Positions 41,770 through 53,514 of a stretch of 64,000 nucleotides of DNA are shown here, one piece after another. The translations under genes were made by a program, and so were the position numbers. The stretch's first letter is position 1, and the number at the start of each line of letters is the position of its first letter. Below the pieces are notes generated by a model. The model had not been told where the DNA came from. It worked only from the letters and a program-made list of their open reading frames with translations, and ran no database searches. The stretch is from Piezodorus guildinii (Eukaryota > Arthropoda > Insecta > Hemiptera > Pentatomidae), in assembly GCA_023052935.1 (NCBI GenBank), contig CM041294.1, forward strand, positions 41,997,736 to 42,061,735. The letters are read 5' to 3'.

Positions 41770-41895
41770 AAGTTGAACTCATAAAAAATCCCTATCTTAA
41801 GTAAACCTGGATAGGCAAAACTTAAGACTCCCGCTCCACCGTCGGATTAAGCACAATAACATAAAGTGACGTTAAATGGATAAACAACAACAAGA
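41770..41895 (+). mobile_element. SINE family B, 3' half
   Basis: Contains AATCCCTATCTTAAGTAAAC, CCTGGATAGGCAAAACTTAA and AGTGACGTTAAATGG, ending in a CAACAACAA-type tail. The 5' half is absent on the other side of the Jockey insertion, so it was truncated independently. Confidence 0.7.
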
Positions 41896-41962
41896 TTTAA
41901 TAAAAATGTTAAGTTCTTGGTAGCAAAACCTAATTAAATTGACTGTATAAAATGGGTACAAG

Positions 41963-42055
41963 AAATTATGAAATTGAATGAAAAAATTATGAATTTGATT
42001 GAAAAAATTATGAATTTGACTGAAAAAAATTATGAATTTGACTGAAAAAAATTAT
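41963..42055. repeat. Tandem array, 22-bp unit, inverted relative to 40706-40838
   Basis: About four units of the type TTATGAATTTGACTGAAAAA, the reverse complement of the left array. Together the two arrays enclose about 1.1 kb containing a Jockey copy and a SINE piece. Confidence 0.9.
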
Positions 42056-42164
42056 GATGCTTGATTTTAATAGAGAAGTTCTCTCTTCCAGCTTCTATTC
42101 TACCTTCTTTAAAGAGGTATTTCGATTATTGACATGTCGTTTATAACCCTATTGTCGTGTCCTT

Positions 42165-42355
42165 GCAGTTTACTTTGAAAACAAGAATAGAGACTTCGTA
42201 TATGTTGATTGTTGTAAGTCCGTATGTATGGTTTTGTTGTTTAAGTACCAAGGAGCTGTCGTGATGAGTCTTAAAATTTTGGATTGAAATGATTGCAGTT
42301 TTCGTATGCGATTCTTTTTTGCTGAGCCATAAATCTTTGATGCGTAAGTCAATAT
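42165..42355 (-). mobile_element. Jockey-type LINE fragment
   Basis: The minus strand encodes MTYASKIYGSAKKNRIRKLQ, SFQSKILRLITTAPWYLNN and TIHTDLQ. These correspond to the WTYG...SKILR...NAPYYVTN region of the intact Jockey ORF2. Divergence is greater than for the other copies here, suggesting another Jockey family. Confidence 0.7.
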
Positions 42356-43659
42356 GGGTGAAAGTAGGTATGAGAATGAATTCAGTGTCTGTCTAATTTT
42401 TAATTTTGATGATTTAGAAAGAAGAGACTATAGTACTTTCAGTTGCTCATCATTCACATCGTCTTGGTATGTGGGTCCCACGGCATCCTTCCATCAAAAC
42501 TCTATACAGAACTGGAATCGGCGGGTGCTTTGTATATAACATAACCGCATAACAGATGTATTACCTAGTTGGACCTCATCTTCAAAAAATTCCTCATTAC
42601 TAACAATAGACACATTGACTTAATTTTATCAATATTCCTGAATACAATAAATATCATAAAATGTATAGGGATATTAAAATTGTTTTTAAAATTGAACAAT
42701 AGAACAATTAAGGGTATTTTATCATAAATTATCAAACGGACGAGGAAGATGAGAGGGACTTTTTAAAAAAGGGGAACAGTTTAGTTAGAATTTCTTTAGA
42801 AAACGATCGAGATAATTAATCTCCTTCCTTTTTCAGGCCAACTCCCCTCCAACCTGGGAATGACAGGCACAGCGCTTCAAAAGTTTTATAAAACAATAAA
42901 GACTCTGATGACAGACCATGGCATTCCTTTTTTTTTAATATTTCTTAGCTATACCATCTGATCAGTATAGGAATAAATTAAAAAAAAAAAATGAACCTAT
43001 CACTCTACTTTCTCTTCACACATAACTTGCGAAAGGCGGTCTCAAAAGTCTCAAATATAATTGATTGAATTAAAAGTATGTATACTGCTTTGGTGTTTGT
43101 TTGGTTAATTTAACTTCACCTTATGCGACTATGGCATATCCAGCGATGGTGCCAAGCATTAAATTTGTGCGATTTTTACAGTAAGTTATTGTAGTTGTTA
43201 ATGCATAGATTGTATTAGTCTGCCAAACTCAGATTAAGCCCCATGTCTTTATTAAGTCAATTGTTTTTTCCCCCTTTACTACCGTTTACATTACAATCTA
43301 CCCTAATTCTTGGGGGATTTCCTAATAAAATCACCTCAAAATTTAGAAAATTGGTATTCAGTTTGGAACGCATGATTAATTAGTGAAAAATCACAAAATA
43401 TAACTTTCACGGTTTGACAAGATTTTTCTACTAGTATGAGCGACCTTGTACGGACACTACGTAGGGTAGGGAAAAAAAAACCTAAATACGGAGTAAGGAA
43501 AATTAATTATCTACAGACACAATCTTATTCTTTATTTGCATTTTTATAATATGACTGATTCGTTCCTAAGGATGCGGCTAGAATAAGCTGGATGTGAGAT
43601 CTACTTGTCAAATTAAGACCTGCAAAGAATACTGCGGAGTTCATTTACTGCATTATCCT
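42356..43659. other. Intergenic, nothing recognised
   Basis: No gene is seen over 1.3 kb. Short A runs occur at 42980 and 43470. Confidence 0.4.
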
Positions 43660-43925
43660 GGGGTCACAAGTGGCATGGTGGTTAGCATAACAGCCTCCTA
43701 TACCCAAGGTCCCGGGTTCAAACCTACTTTAATTGGGAGTCAAGAAATGCCCGTTCGGAGGGAACGTAAAAAGGTGGTCCCAAGTCCGTGCAATGTCAGG
43801 TACTCGTTAAAGATCGGTATCCTAATAAAACCTGGATAGACACAATTTAGGACTCCCACAGTAACATCGTACGATCAGCCACAGCAGTATAAAGGGAGGT
43901 TAAATAAATAAACAAACAAACAACA
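43660..43925 (+). mobile_element. tRNA-derived SINE, family B, best full-length copy
   Basis: The head AGTGGCATGGTGGTTAGCAT is the A-box side and CGGGTTCAAACC the B box. The body has GTAAAAAGGTGGTCCCAAGT, CAGGTACTCGTTAAAGATCG, CTGGATAGACACAATTTAGG and the tail TTAAATAAATAAACAAACAA. It shows the full order for the family and helps orient the truncated copies. Confidence 0.8.
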
Positions 43926-45159
43926 AAACTGCCTTATCCTATGATCATAGTTGTTGGTTGTAACTCTCATCTTAGTCAAATGCGAATTCAGATTTAAAAT
44001 ACATAATTTTAAAAGTCTGCTACGACGCATCCAAACACAATTTTTTTTTTTAACTAGATATTAATATAGAAGACAATGAAAATTTAATATTTATTCCTTG
44101 GTATACAAGCTGAAATCCAGTTAAGGTGACTGTTGACATATGAATGCGACATTGTTGAAAGGATTTCTCATTAAGTCCCCACAAGACCAACACCTCGGCA
44201 AGTTGAGAGACGACAATAGCTATTCAGAAGGCTACGCTAACCACTGCCTTCTATATCACATACCTAACTAATGAGACTTCAGTTTTAGGCCTCTTTTTTA
44301 AGGTTATACCTATAATATAATGTTTATACCAAAATGAAGGTTGACTATACCCAATACTCAGCATCGCAATTGAACAGAATGCGCAAAAATTGTAATTGAG
44401 CTCATGTGTCATCCCTACAGCTTTCAGTGACCGATATATGAAAAAAGAAAATAATCCAAAAAAAAATAAATAACGTTTAGCTCACCGTTAAGGTAGCAAA
44501 TTAAAGAGGTTTGAGGTGGAATTAGCTGTACTTAATATTTTTAATATAGATCTTTCATAAACAGTATGCTACACAATACATTGTTCTATACAAAACGTCG
44601 AACAATCTGTTGAATTTTTTTTGAAAAACTGACATTACATATAATCAAAACATATAAACGCCCTTAACCACTCCAATTTAGAAAAATAAGATGAGAAATC
44701 CTTGAAGTTAAAAATCATTTCAACTATAGTGAGAAGGTCAAAAATCACTCTGCATGACCGTCGAAATACAAATATATGTTGTCTTGTAGCATTGGTAGTA
44801 CAAATATCATCTACAGAATAACCCATTATTTAATATCTGATCATTTTATTATGAGTGAGAAATCCATTACCTTAATTAAACTCGTTTCTAAAATTCCTTA
44901 TAATAATCCGTATCTAATGCTCCAAAACGCAAACTAATTATTTCCAAGATCCAGATGAGACAGACGATGGATGGCTGGGAAGAGGGGAAATAATTCAGAA
45001 GGCTAAGCCTCGGACAAGCGATGTGAAAGGTAGGGAGAGGGTGGCTCTCTCTATAGGGGGTTCTATATCCGATTGGTTAGGGATTAGGCACTGGGTCTAA
45101 AGAGATTTAGAGTTCGTCAGAGAAGCTAGTATCAACTAGAAGTTTGTAATTTTTAACAT
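43926..45159. other. Intergenic, nothing recognised
   Basis: No gene or repeat is recognised. A 63-residue minus frame at 44635-44826 has no known motif. Confidence 0.4.
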
Positions 45160-45600
45160 TTTTTACTTTTATTTATCTATATATGAAATATATAGTAAGG
45201 GTATTGTGATCGTAAAATTATAGTTTTCAACGGATATACACGTTTAGGGTCTCCCCAAAGAACCAAGTCCAGCAAAAAGGTGTGCAAGTATGTGTGGTAA
45301 GTCTAGCACGAAAACGAAAAATTGTATGAAACTTAAATTTCATATTCAAAACAACTCTACGCCCGAGATGGTACAGCAACTTTCTCACCAAAATCGCCTG
45401 ATCGAAATTGTCACTTTTTAACATGTATTTTGCACCTTTTTACGATTTTCTCAAAAACGGTTTTTATTAAACTTGTAATATCGATGAAAAAGTTAATGAA
45501 CTTAAATACCATGTAGGTTTCATTTTGATTGAAATAGTCTTACAGAGCTTGATTGCCCATTGGTCTTCCTCCAAAGTATCTTTTACTTTGTAGTTTCAAA
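45160..45600. mobile_element. Partial foldback/MITE element, one arm plus interior
   Basis: The left arm (ATATATGAAATATATAGTAA, GTTTTCAACGGATATACACG, GGGTCTCC) is followed by an interior with CCAAGTCCAGCAAAAAGGTG, CTCTACGCCCGAGATGG, TATTTTGCACCTTTTTACGA and CATGTAGGTTTCATTTTGAT. All of these match the reverse complement of 21840-22266. The second arm is missing; repeat R1 follows instead. Confidence 0.75.
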
Positions 45601-45995
45601 AAATTAACCATATTAACTTCTTAGGATTGAAAAAAATTGCAAAATATATATATTGAAAGATTTCGATAACCAACTTACAGATAATAGAGCAAAATGTCTT
45701 TAAACGTAATTTTTGGTATTTTGGACGTATGAACAGTAACATTGCTATATAATATGCCGTTGGAAAGCAAAATACTTTAGAAAAAATGTAGAAAGCTGTA
45801 AACGTAATTCAGAAAGACGAAAAGGATATAAGTGATTATTGTAGATAATAATTTCTATTTAATCTGAAACACATGTTACCATCGAAATCAATTAAATTCT
45901 AATCATTTTCAAGTCTGACTTAATTTACAAATTTTTAAATTGATTTTATTAACGGAGGAAAGTGAAAGCCGTGTGTTGCGTACACCAGATTTTTT
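45601..45995 (-). repeat. Interspersed repeat R1, longest copy
   Basis: The minus strand begins TCTGGTGTACGCAACACACG (as at 1735) and contains TTTGCTTTCCAACGGCATAT (as at 11600). It directly follows the partial MITE, so the two may be parts of one larger element. Confidence 0.55.
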
Positions 45996-46892
45996 TTTTT
46001 TTTTTTTGGACAATGTTCTGGAAAAAAATATATTTCGAAAACAATCAAAAGTTATAGAATTAGATTGACTCATAAATCATAATAATTATTACTAATAACT
46101 TTTTTTTTATTTAAATATTTAAGACTTCGTTCGTGTCCTAAAATGTTTCTAATACCCAAGCATGAACGACTTGGCTACATCCGATAGCCTTGAACCACCT
46201 ACCTTACTTACTGAGGACTTAGCGACCCGACAAAAGAACATACATCTGGACTTATGGCACAATATACCGTCTCTAACCACCCCTTTGACCGCCCTCTGCC
46301 GCCTTCCTTCACCCTTTCCCTACAATCCCTTGCTATAAGAACCCCCAGAATTAAACACTCTTGTTACATTGCTTGTGTCAAACTCATAACGGGATACTTA
46401 GAGATTTACGCATGTAGTCACAAAAAGTTTCTCAGCACAGTATATACATGATGTAGACGTATTTTATACAATAAAAATTATATATAAATATCGTCACTGT
46501 GTGTGGTTCATTAACTGAATAGTATTCTCAAAGTGTCGATTCCATTATTAGAAAAGATTGGCGTACACTGCTTGAAGGTACAAACAGTTCTGTAAAAAAA
46601 AAAAAAATAAATAAAATTAAAATAAAAACCTTATACTTTTAGACATAGTGTACTTAAGAACCATTGTTCTGAAGGAACCATTGTTGTATGTCCACTCCCT
46701 GAATTGTATGTCCTTGACTTTCCTCAGAACATCGTTTTATCGTCAAATTATGTATACGAAGTTCAGAGCAATATATATATATTCTTTGCTAATAATTTTC
46801 TAAAATATTTTTTTGGTTATCAGTTTTGATAATGAACATTTGTAATCATCCAAAAAAACATCAACCTTCCCTCTTCCCCCCCAAAAAAAAAA
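45996..46892. other. Intergenic, nothing recognised
   Basis: Contains a T18 run at 45990-46007 and poly-A runs near 46595. A 65-residue ATG frame at 46254-46451 has no recognisable family feature. Confidence 0.4.
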
Positions 46893-46940
46893 AAATTAAG
46901 GGTTTACGTTTCAAAGGACGTAAAACCCGAATAACGAAAT
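46893..46940 (-). repeat. Short interspersed repeat segment
   Basis: The minus strand reads CGTTATTCGGGTTTTACGTC, then GAAACGTAAACCCTTAA. It matches 55877-55925 on the plus strand with a few changes. Confidence 0.55.
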
Positions 46941-47403
46941 TATAGTAATGTATCTATATTAATAGAAAATTTAATTCTTTACAAATAAAAAAAAAATCAT
47001 TCAAATCGGTTAAGAAATAGCGGACCTAATTAACCAAAAAATAATGAACAATTGTGTGATAATTTGCAGCTTTTTTTTTTTTAAATTATATTTGTAAGAA
47101 ATAGAAATAACTTTCAAACGTTAATATCTACCTACTATTTCCAAGTACAGAATATGAAAATTGGCACTTTTCAAGAGAGCAAAACAAAGCAAGTAAAACG
47201 AAGTAATATATTTAAAATTGGTCATTTTCGATACTTGATTTGAAGTGTTACAGGGAATTCTAAAGGGTCTAGAGTTTGAACAATTTTAGAAAAGCCGTAT
47301 AGTCTGCAATGCAAGAGCAAAGTATCGAATCAGAAGAACGAGATTTTTCATATTCGATAGTTGGAAATGATAGGGACGATAAATACCGCCCGGAAGGAAA
47401 TCT
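46941..47403. other. Intergenic, nothing recognised
   Basis: AT-rich left flank of the Jockey insertion. Confidence 0.4.
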
Positions 47404-48580
47404 ATATTCTCATATTAAACCATACAACAATGCCATAGGGTGGGTGATTTGATTGCTGTTGCATTTAAAAAAAAAGAATTCTGTACAGCAGCATTTTTAG
47501 ACGTCGCACAAGCATTTGATAAGGTGTGGCATGATGGCCTCCTCAGTAAAATCAAATCAATTTTACCGCATACTTATTATTTAATAATTAGGTCTTATCT
47601 TGAGGATAGGTTTTTCGTAGTCAACCAAGATGGTGAACATTTCGACTACTGTCGAGTTGGTGCGGGAGTTCCGCAAGGCAGCATTTTGGGTCCAGTTCTG
47701 TATACTATACACACTTCTGACATACCAAAGACACCCGACACATTACTTGCAACATACGCAGACGACACTGTAATACTCTCAACGAGTACTGATCCGACCA
47801 CAGCCTCACACAATGTTCAAACCCGTAACAAAATAAACATACAAAAATCAAGTCATGTGAAATTCACCCTTATACGTTCTGATTGCCCTCCACTAACACT
47901 TTACAATGTTCAGTTACCCAAACAAACAGAAACAAAATACTTAGGACTGACAATAGATAGACGCCTGACATGGAAATCACATGTAACTTCCTAGAAAAAA
48001 AAGACTGAATCATCGACTCTCAATACCTACATGACGTCTTCACCATAAAAAAAAAAAAAAAAAAAAGCATCACTAAACAACAAAACTATTATATACAACA
48101 TGCTACTTAAGCCTGTATGGACTTACGGTATTCAGGCGTGGGGCTCATGTAAAAAATCACACTAACGAAAAATTCAAATCTTTCAACCTAAATTTCTTCG
48201 CTTCATTACCCACTGTCCCTTTTACGTATCCAATAAATCATTACACAAATTCCTCAACATACCGATCGTAACGGATGTCATTAAGCTATACTACAAGAAA
48301 TTTCACGGCTTACTCGCAGAACATCCAAACCTACTGGTACAAACATTACTGACAGACACACTACCATAAAACCCACCAAGGAGACTAAAACGCAGAGATC
48401 TGCTTCTTTAATAGAGAATTTCCACGCTAGAAGTGCCTTCACTGGGAGTTTTCTTCACCCACGAATTATGAAGAATCCTGAAGGAGGTTTTATGTAATGT
48501 TAATCAATTTTACAATATATGCCCAAAGGCATTTTTGTATATTACTTGTTGTTAAATAAGTAAAAAAAAATATTCTCATA
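47404..48580 (+). mobile_element. Jockey-type LINE, second family, 5'-truncated, with target duplication
   Basis: ATATTCTCATA at 47404-47414 is repeated at 48570-48580 after an A-rich tail, bounding a plus-strand insertion of about 1155 bp. It starts inside RT (HRVGDLIAVAFKKKEF). It keeps FLDVAQAFDKVWHDGLL, VGAGVPQGSILGPVLY, the catalytic TYADDTVILS and YLGLTIDRRLTWKSH up to a stop at 47992. Beyond that, frameshifts and an A21 run at about 48046-48066 disrupt it, though WTYG-like and PPRRLKR-like traces remain to 48390. Sequence divergence from the intact element shows a separate family. Confidence 0.9.
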
Positions 48581-49404
48581 CTAGAGTTGCGCGTAAAAAT
48601 ATTTTCTTATCTTTACAATATTTTTTTTCTTTTTAATGGTATGGTTCATGTATATGTATAGTAAAAGAGCGTCCCGGAAAACACCATACTTTAGAACCAG
48701 TTTTATCTAAAACGTTTGAGATATATAGACACTCGAGTTTATATGAAATACTTTTTACAATTTTTCGGATAGTACTCAATTCGGTACACACGCATTAGAT
48801 GACATTAAAAAAAAAAAAAAATCTATGTTGTAGTTTTTAAGAGACGATTGTGGTGGGCAAATTTACACATACAAAACACGCGTTTGAAAATTCTTTCTTT
48901 CTTTTAGTAGTTTTATTTATTACTCTAAAACTTATTGATCCTTTGAATTCTACAAATGTCTTGTGTAATGTGATATATCTATATTTATAAACGTATTATG
49001 TATTTATTCTACCTACCGTATGCAAAATCGCATTCTCAAATTGTTTTTATGAAATTACTTTAGTAACACATACGATTACATATTCAAATAGTTTTTATTT
49101 CTGGAATAACTGCTGGAGAGGGCATAGGGACAACAGGTCGTAAGGTCAAGAAATATTGACGTGTATTTGTGGCTTTCCTAGTAATTGCTGCCTGGTCATG
49201 TATTGAAAAAAATAAACATAAAACAACAAAGAATCTGAAAATTACTTCTTCCTCTTTCACCACCCTGATAACGAACAACTTTTTTAGTATATAATGTCTA
49301 AACATGGTGAAAATTGGGTCACCTGTGTCGTGAACCGACTCTATTCCCAAGATCGCTGCTTGAAATCCAGTATATGGCCCTAAGTTTTTTTTTTTTTTTT
49401 TTTT
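48581..49404. other. Intergenic, nothing recognised
   Basis: An 88-residue minus frame (49084-49350) opens with TTG and has no family feature. A T20 run lies at 49386-49405. Confidence 0.4.
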
Positions 49405-49565
49405 AAATCAGTATAAGATCCTGGATTATTCCATCCTTCGGAGGAAGCATAAAATGTTCATCCCAAGCCTGGGTCAGGTACTCGCATCATGAACATCACC
49501 ATCCTTATTAAACCTCCGATTAGCCACAGCGACATTAAGTGACGTTAAATGAATGAACAAACATC
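49405..49565 (+). mobile_element. SINE family B, diverged copy
   Basis: Retains CCATCCTTCGGAGG, TCAGGTACTCG, CCGATTAGCCACAGC and AGTGACGTTAAATGAATGAA with internal deletions. The head is missing. Confidence 0.65.
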
Positions 49566-50074
49566 AAAGAATTTGTTGATCTAGTCAAATAATATTTTAT
49601 CTATAGCTATATGTTTATCTATATTAGATTTCATGAATCGTTCTAAATTAATGTTTGCCTGATTTCACTTAATTCATTTATTAAATATTAGTTCTTTTTG
49701 AAACTTGGCTGCATTTTTTCTAGGAAAATATTCAACACGCTTCTTATGAGAACACCAAAAAATTATTTAGAAGAATTATTCATCTAAGAAAGCTTTAAAA
49801 AAGAAATTATGTAAATATATCATCTACTAATAGTCTATTTTATATTATTGATGAAACACATCGTCGAGAAATAAAATAAATGTAAAAAAACATCAGAATT
49901 GAGACCTTTATTTCCAAAAGATACTATATCCATTCTCATTGCTATATTATTAAATGTAATTTGATTTTACATAGATTTTTTTTTTACTGTATTAATAACA
50001 CCACATTCAAGTTATAAAATAAAATGTCATAGCATGATTTGGAACAAAACTAAACATGTAATTAGTACCTAGAA
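49566..50074. other. Intergenic, nothing recognised
   Basis: AT-rich sequence without features. Confidence 0.4.
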
Positions 50075-50830
50075 TAGAATAGAAATTTTATTTTGTATTT
50101 GGGGCTTCCCCATACAAATAGAGCCTAGCTTGGCTATAAATTACAATATTATGGTTTTAGAACTTTATATACATATCATTTAAAAATAAATAAAATAATA
50201 GTGAAAATTTACTAAAACAATTTGACTTTCAAAAATAAATTACAGATTAAAGAATAAACAGTTACTGGTGCTATAACAGAAACAATACATAAGCAAAATA
50301 TCACTTTGAAGATCAAATAAAATAAACTCCGAATAGAAAATGTTCTAGGATAAAGAATTAGCACTTTTTAAACTCTATCATGTAATAGTACACTTTATGT
50401 AACTTATCTACACTATCGATACTCAGTTAACATGGATACTTTAGGATGTCGGAAGATTCGAAGATGAAGTTTGAAGAAATTCGTCTATTTTCATTGTGTG
50501 CCGGGCAGTGAAGGAGAATGTGATGTAGACTGTTGTAGATAAATCGATTGCATAATATACAGCTGCTTTTCCATTTATCTAATATGTTTTCTGGATTTGC
50601 AACTCTTAATTGGCTGACACATCTCAATTTCTTTATATGTACTTTAAATGTGAGGTACGTTTCAGGGTCGGAAGCATTGTAGTTGCATAGTAATCTATAT
50701 AAAGTATAGTTAGTTGAATTTAGGGCCTTTGTATATCAGCTGAGAGATAATGGTTATGTGCTTTTTCCAGTATATCGTCTTTGTATCGAAGAAATCCGTT
50801 GTAATTAGTACCTTTAGAAAATAATTGTAT
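50075..50830 (-). mobile_element. CR1/L2-like LINE, 3' end
   Basis: The 3' terminus is at the left: (TTCTA)n on the minus strand, preceded by a GGGG/CCCC hairpin near 50099-50112. The coding part (50627-50427) reads LRVANPENILDKWKSSCILC, then HHILLHCPA, a C-terminal Cys/His motif usual for these RT proteins, and ends at 50427. Upstream sequence to about 50830 is probably coding remnant but broken. The (TTCTA)n tail is shared with the plus-strand LINE at 35447-35915. Confidence 0.65.
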
Positions 50831-51423
50831 ATTTAAGTCGCGTTGAGAATACAAACATGTAAAAAAAAAATCTTAAAATGTCCTTTAGCATCTTTTCGAA
50901 ATCAATGTCTCAATTTTAAACTGATAGAGCCACTTTCATTTTTTTATTTTTACTTTTTCGGGTTCTCATACAGCATTTTTTACTATTCTAACCTTATTAT
51001 CGAACTATTGATACGTAGTAATTAAAGAGGGAACATACTAACCAAACCTCAAGAAAGGAAGGCACTGTCGAAAGTAGTGTTCTTAACCTCTATTTTCAAC
51101 CACCCGTGTTTTTAAATTATATATTATCTAGGCTAGTTCAGCACACCCCATTAATCTTTTCCTCTATCTTGCCATTATAATGAAATATAGGGGCCTTAAT
51201 ACGTCTTCGTCCTTTTAAATTCTGTAATAATAAAACGGCACGCCAAAATATTCATTTTAAAGATCCTCGTTTGAAGGGTCTCTTCAACGTTAAAGCAGCG
51301 AAGCGAGGAAAGCATGACATGAAGGCGTCATTTATACCTATAAATTTCGCCGGTTAAGCATAATATTCACTTTTATTATCTAATATATACTTATTAATTT
51401 TCACCTTCACTAATTTATAAATT
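50831..51423. other. Intergenic, nothing recognised
   Basis: AT-rich sequence without features. Confidence 0.4.
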
Positions 51424-51485
51424 AAATATGAATTTCGGAAAGTATTGTGATCGTTAAATATGTCAAATTCAAGTTTTCAAATAAA
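51424..51485 (+). repeat. Diverged MITE arm fragment
   Basis: GGAAAGTATTGTGATCGTTA followed by CAAATTCAAGTTTTCAA resembles the arm of the element at 21585-22266. Only about 60 bases remain. Confidence 0.4.
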
Positions 51486-52786
51486 GACTTCAAAAATATA
51501 TGCAATTGGTATTCACAATTAAAAAACAAAATTATCAAAAGTAGACTTATCGATGATTTTAGAAAATGAAATCTAAAACCAGAAGAAGCCCGACGACATC
51601 TCAAAGACATAATCAATAGATTTAAAAATCATTGCCTGAGTATAGGTATTAACTATGCGCTTAACTCGAAATATAATCCGAATTCAGAAAAATAAGCAGC
51701 TTTCTCCAAGGTGAAGAATACCTAAATTTCAGAACGCAATCAAGAAGCACCGAATAGTGAGCCAGCTTAGGGTAGCCAACTTGACAAGACCGGTAGTGTG
51801 TAGTGAGGGGATAATCCTATAAACTGGAGGGGGGGAGGGGTGAAAACTACACTGTGTGCAATTTACAATAGCGGAAAATTTATATTATCTTTTGATGAGA
51901 ATGCCAAGTTTTAATAAAAGAACCTTAGGAATGCAATTACATATATAAATATATTAATTAGAACAATAATTCAATTTTAGGAAATCTACTAACAATTGAT
52001 AATGTGCAATAAATGACATTTTTTACTACACAGTGGGTAGTTTAAAAATTAGATCATTTATAATAAACGAATAAAGTTCATGATATAGATTTTCCGATTA
52101 ATGCCTCATTAAAGTTTTATCGAAATGTGAAGTGTTTAGAATAACTTTGCACAATATTATAAATTTGAAACATTTGTATTTTCACTAAGGATAACTTTAA
52201 ATTCCTCTTTCTTTTTTTTTTTTATGCTGTGTTTTTTTATTTATTTGTTTTTCATTTTTGTATTTGATTTAAAAAAATACGCTTTATTTATTAAATTTTA
52301 TATTCACAATGCCTGTAAATAATCTCCAGCTATTTTAATTTTTGTATTTATAACATATGAACTGTACTGACAACTCCTTTTGTATGGATACCCAAACAAT
52401 AATATTATTATTATTATAATAAAGACTTCAATGAAAGGTCCTTTAAAAAACTGTCTCACAAAATTGATTTTCTTTGTGTATGTCTTAAGTCTTCCTCGAC
52501 AATAAAAAATAGTTCGAAACATATATTATCATATATGATAGGTTAAATCTTCTAATCCACTATTATCTTGCACATATTTCTCGAAAAATATTTCTTCTAA
52601 TTTAACACCTTACATCGATTTAAATAAAACCAGTGACTCACCTCTGCTTCGCACGGGTGCAATAGAATGTGGTGTCCTTCATTCCTGAAAAAAAAAAACA
52701 ATGTTTCTTATAAATGTAGTAGTTGGAACCATCTCTCCTCTTTCTTTATATTTTTATTTATTATAACATAAATAAAACTTGATTAT
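51486..52786. other. Intergenic, nothing recognised
   Basis: AT-rich sequence with a GGAGGGGGGGAGGGG run at about 51825-51840. No gene is recognised. Confidence 0.4.
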
Positions 52787-52826
52787 AGCAACGTTTCGAG
52801 GTACTTTCTATGCCTCATCTTCAGAT
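52787..52826 (-). ncRNA. Hammerhead-like motif
   Basis: On the minus strand AATCTGAAGATGAGG precedes a loop and CCTC, then GAAACGTTGC. GAGG pairs with CCTC as stem II. The core has an extra base relative to CTGATGA. The arrangement matches the other hammerhead-like loci in the window. Confidence 0.4.
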
Positions 52827-53514
52827 TATTAAAAAATCATCTAAAATACAATTCAATATTATAAACAAAACTATATAAACAATAACAAATATTATCAACA
52901 ATTTAGAATTCAATTATCACTTTCATATTTACAACCTGTTTCTAAAATAACTTTATTAAAATTTGTACTTACATATATTTCTATATTATATTATAATATT
53001 AGTCATAAAATCATGCACTTTTATTTATACATAGCACCTATATATGAATCATTTTGTCAATTGTTGTTAAAAATTTTCTCTATTTCACTATCACATAAAA
53101 ATTGTTTTAACATTTTACTGCTAAATAATTGCATCTATGAAGCAGACTAAAGTAATCTTTCATCTAATTCTATTCTTGTACCAGTTAATTTTGTGGATAT
53201 TTAAAAACATTGTGGTTTAGAAGGAGTAGACAAAAACAGAGGATCGCGAAATCATTTCATATGTAGATGTCTGACGTGTAATATCAGCTAGGTCTTATCC
53301 TGATTAAATAATCCTTCTCACAGATCTTGAAAAATGAATTTTCAAAATTTCTTCCTTCCAGAAGACTATAATCTAATCCTCATTTGTTGGAATTTCTCTT
53401 TTAATTAGAAGGTAATTAATTCAGTACTTGTTTCAATTCCTTTTGTCCCCACATACTCAATTAAAAGTAATTATTTCCCTTGCCTGCACCTCTAACCCAC
53501 GAAGGTTCTAGGTT
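52827..53514. other. Intergenic, nothing recognised
   Basis: AT-rich sequence. It may include the body of the element that carries the hammerhead-like motif, but no coding trace remains. Confidence 0.35.

Noticed and set aside
46254..46451. 65-residue ATG frame
   Set aside because: No family features; the neighbouring sequence has no gene-like structure.
49084..49350. 88-residue minus-strand frame
   Set aside because: It opens with TTG, has no ATG at a sensible place and shows no known motif.
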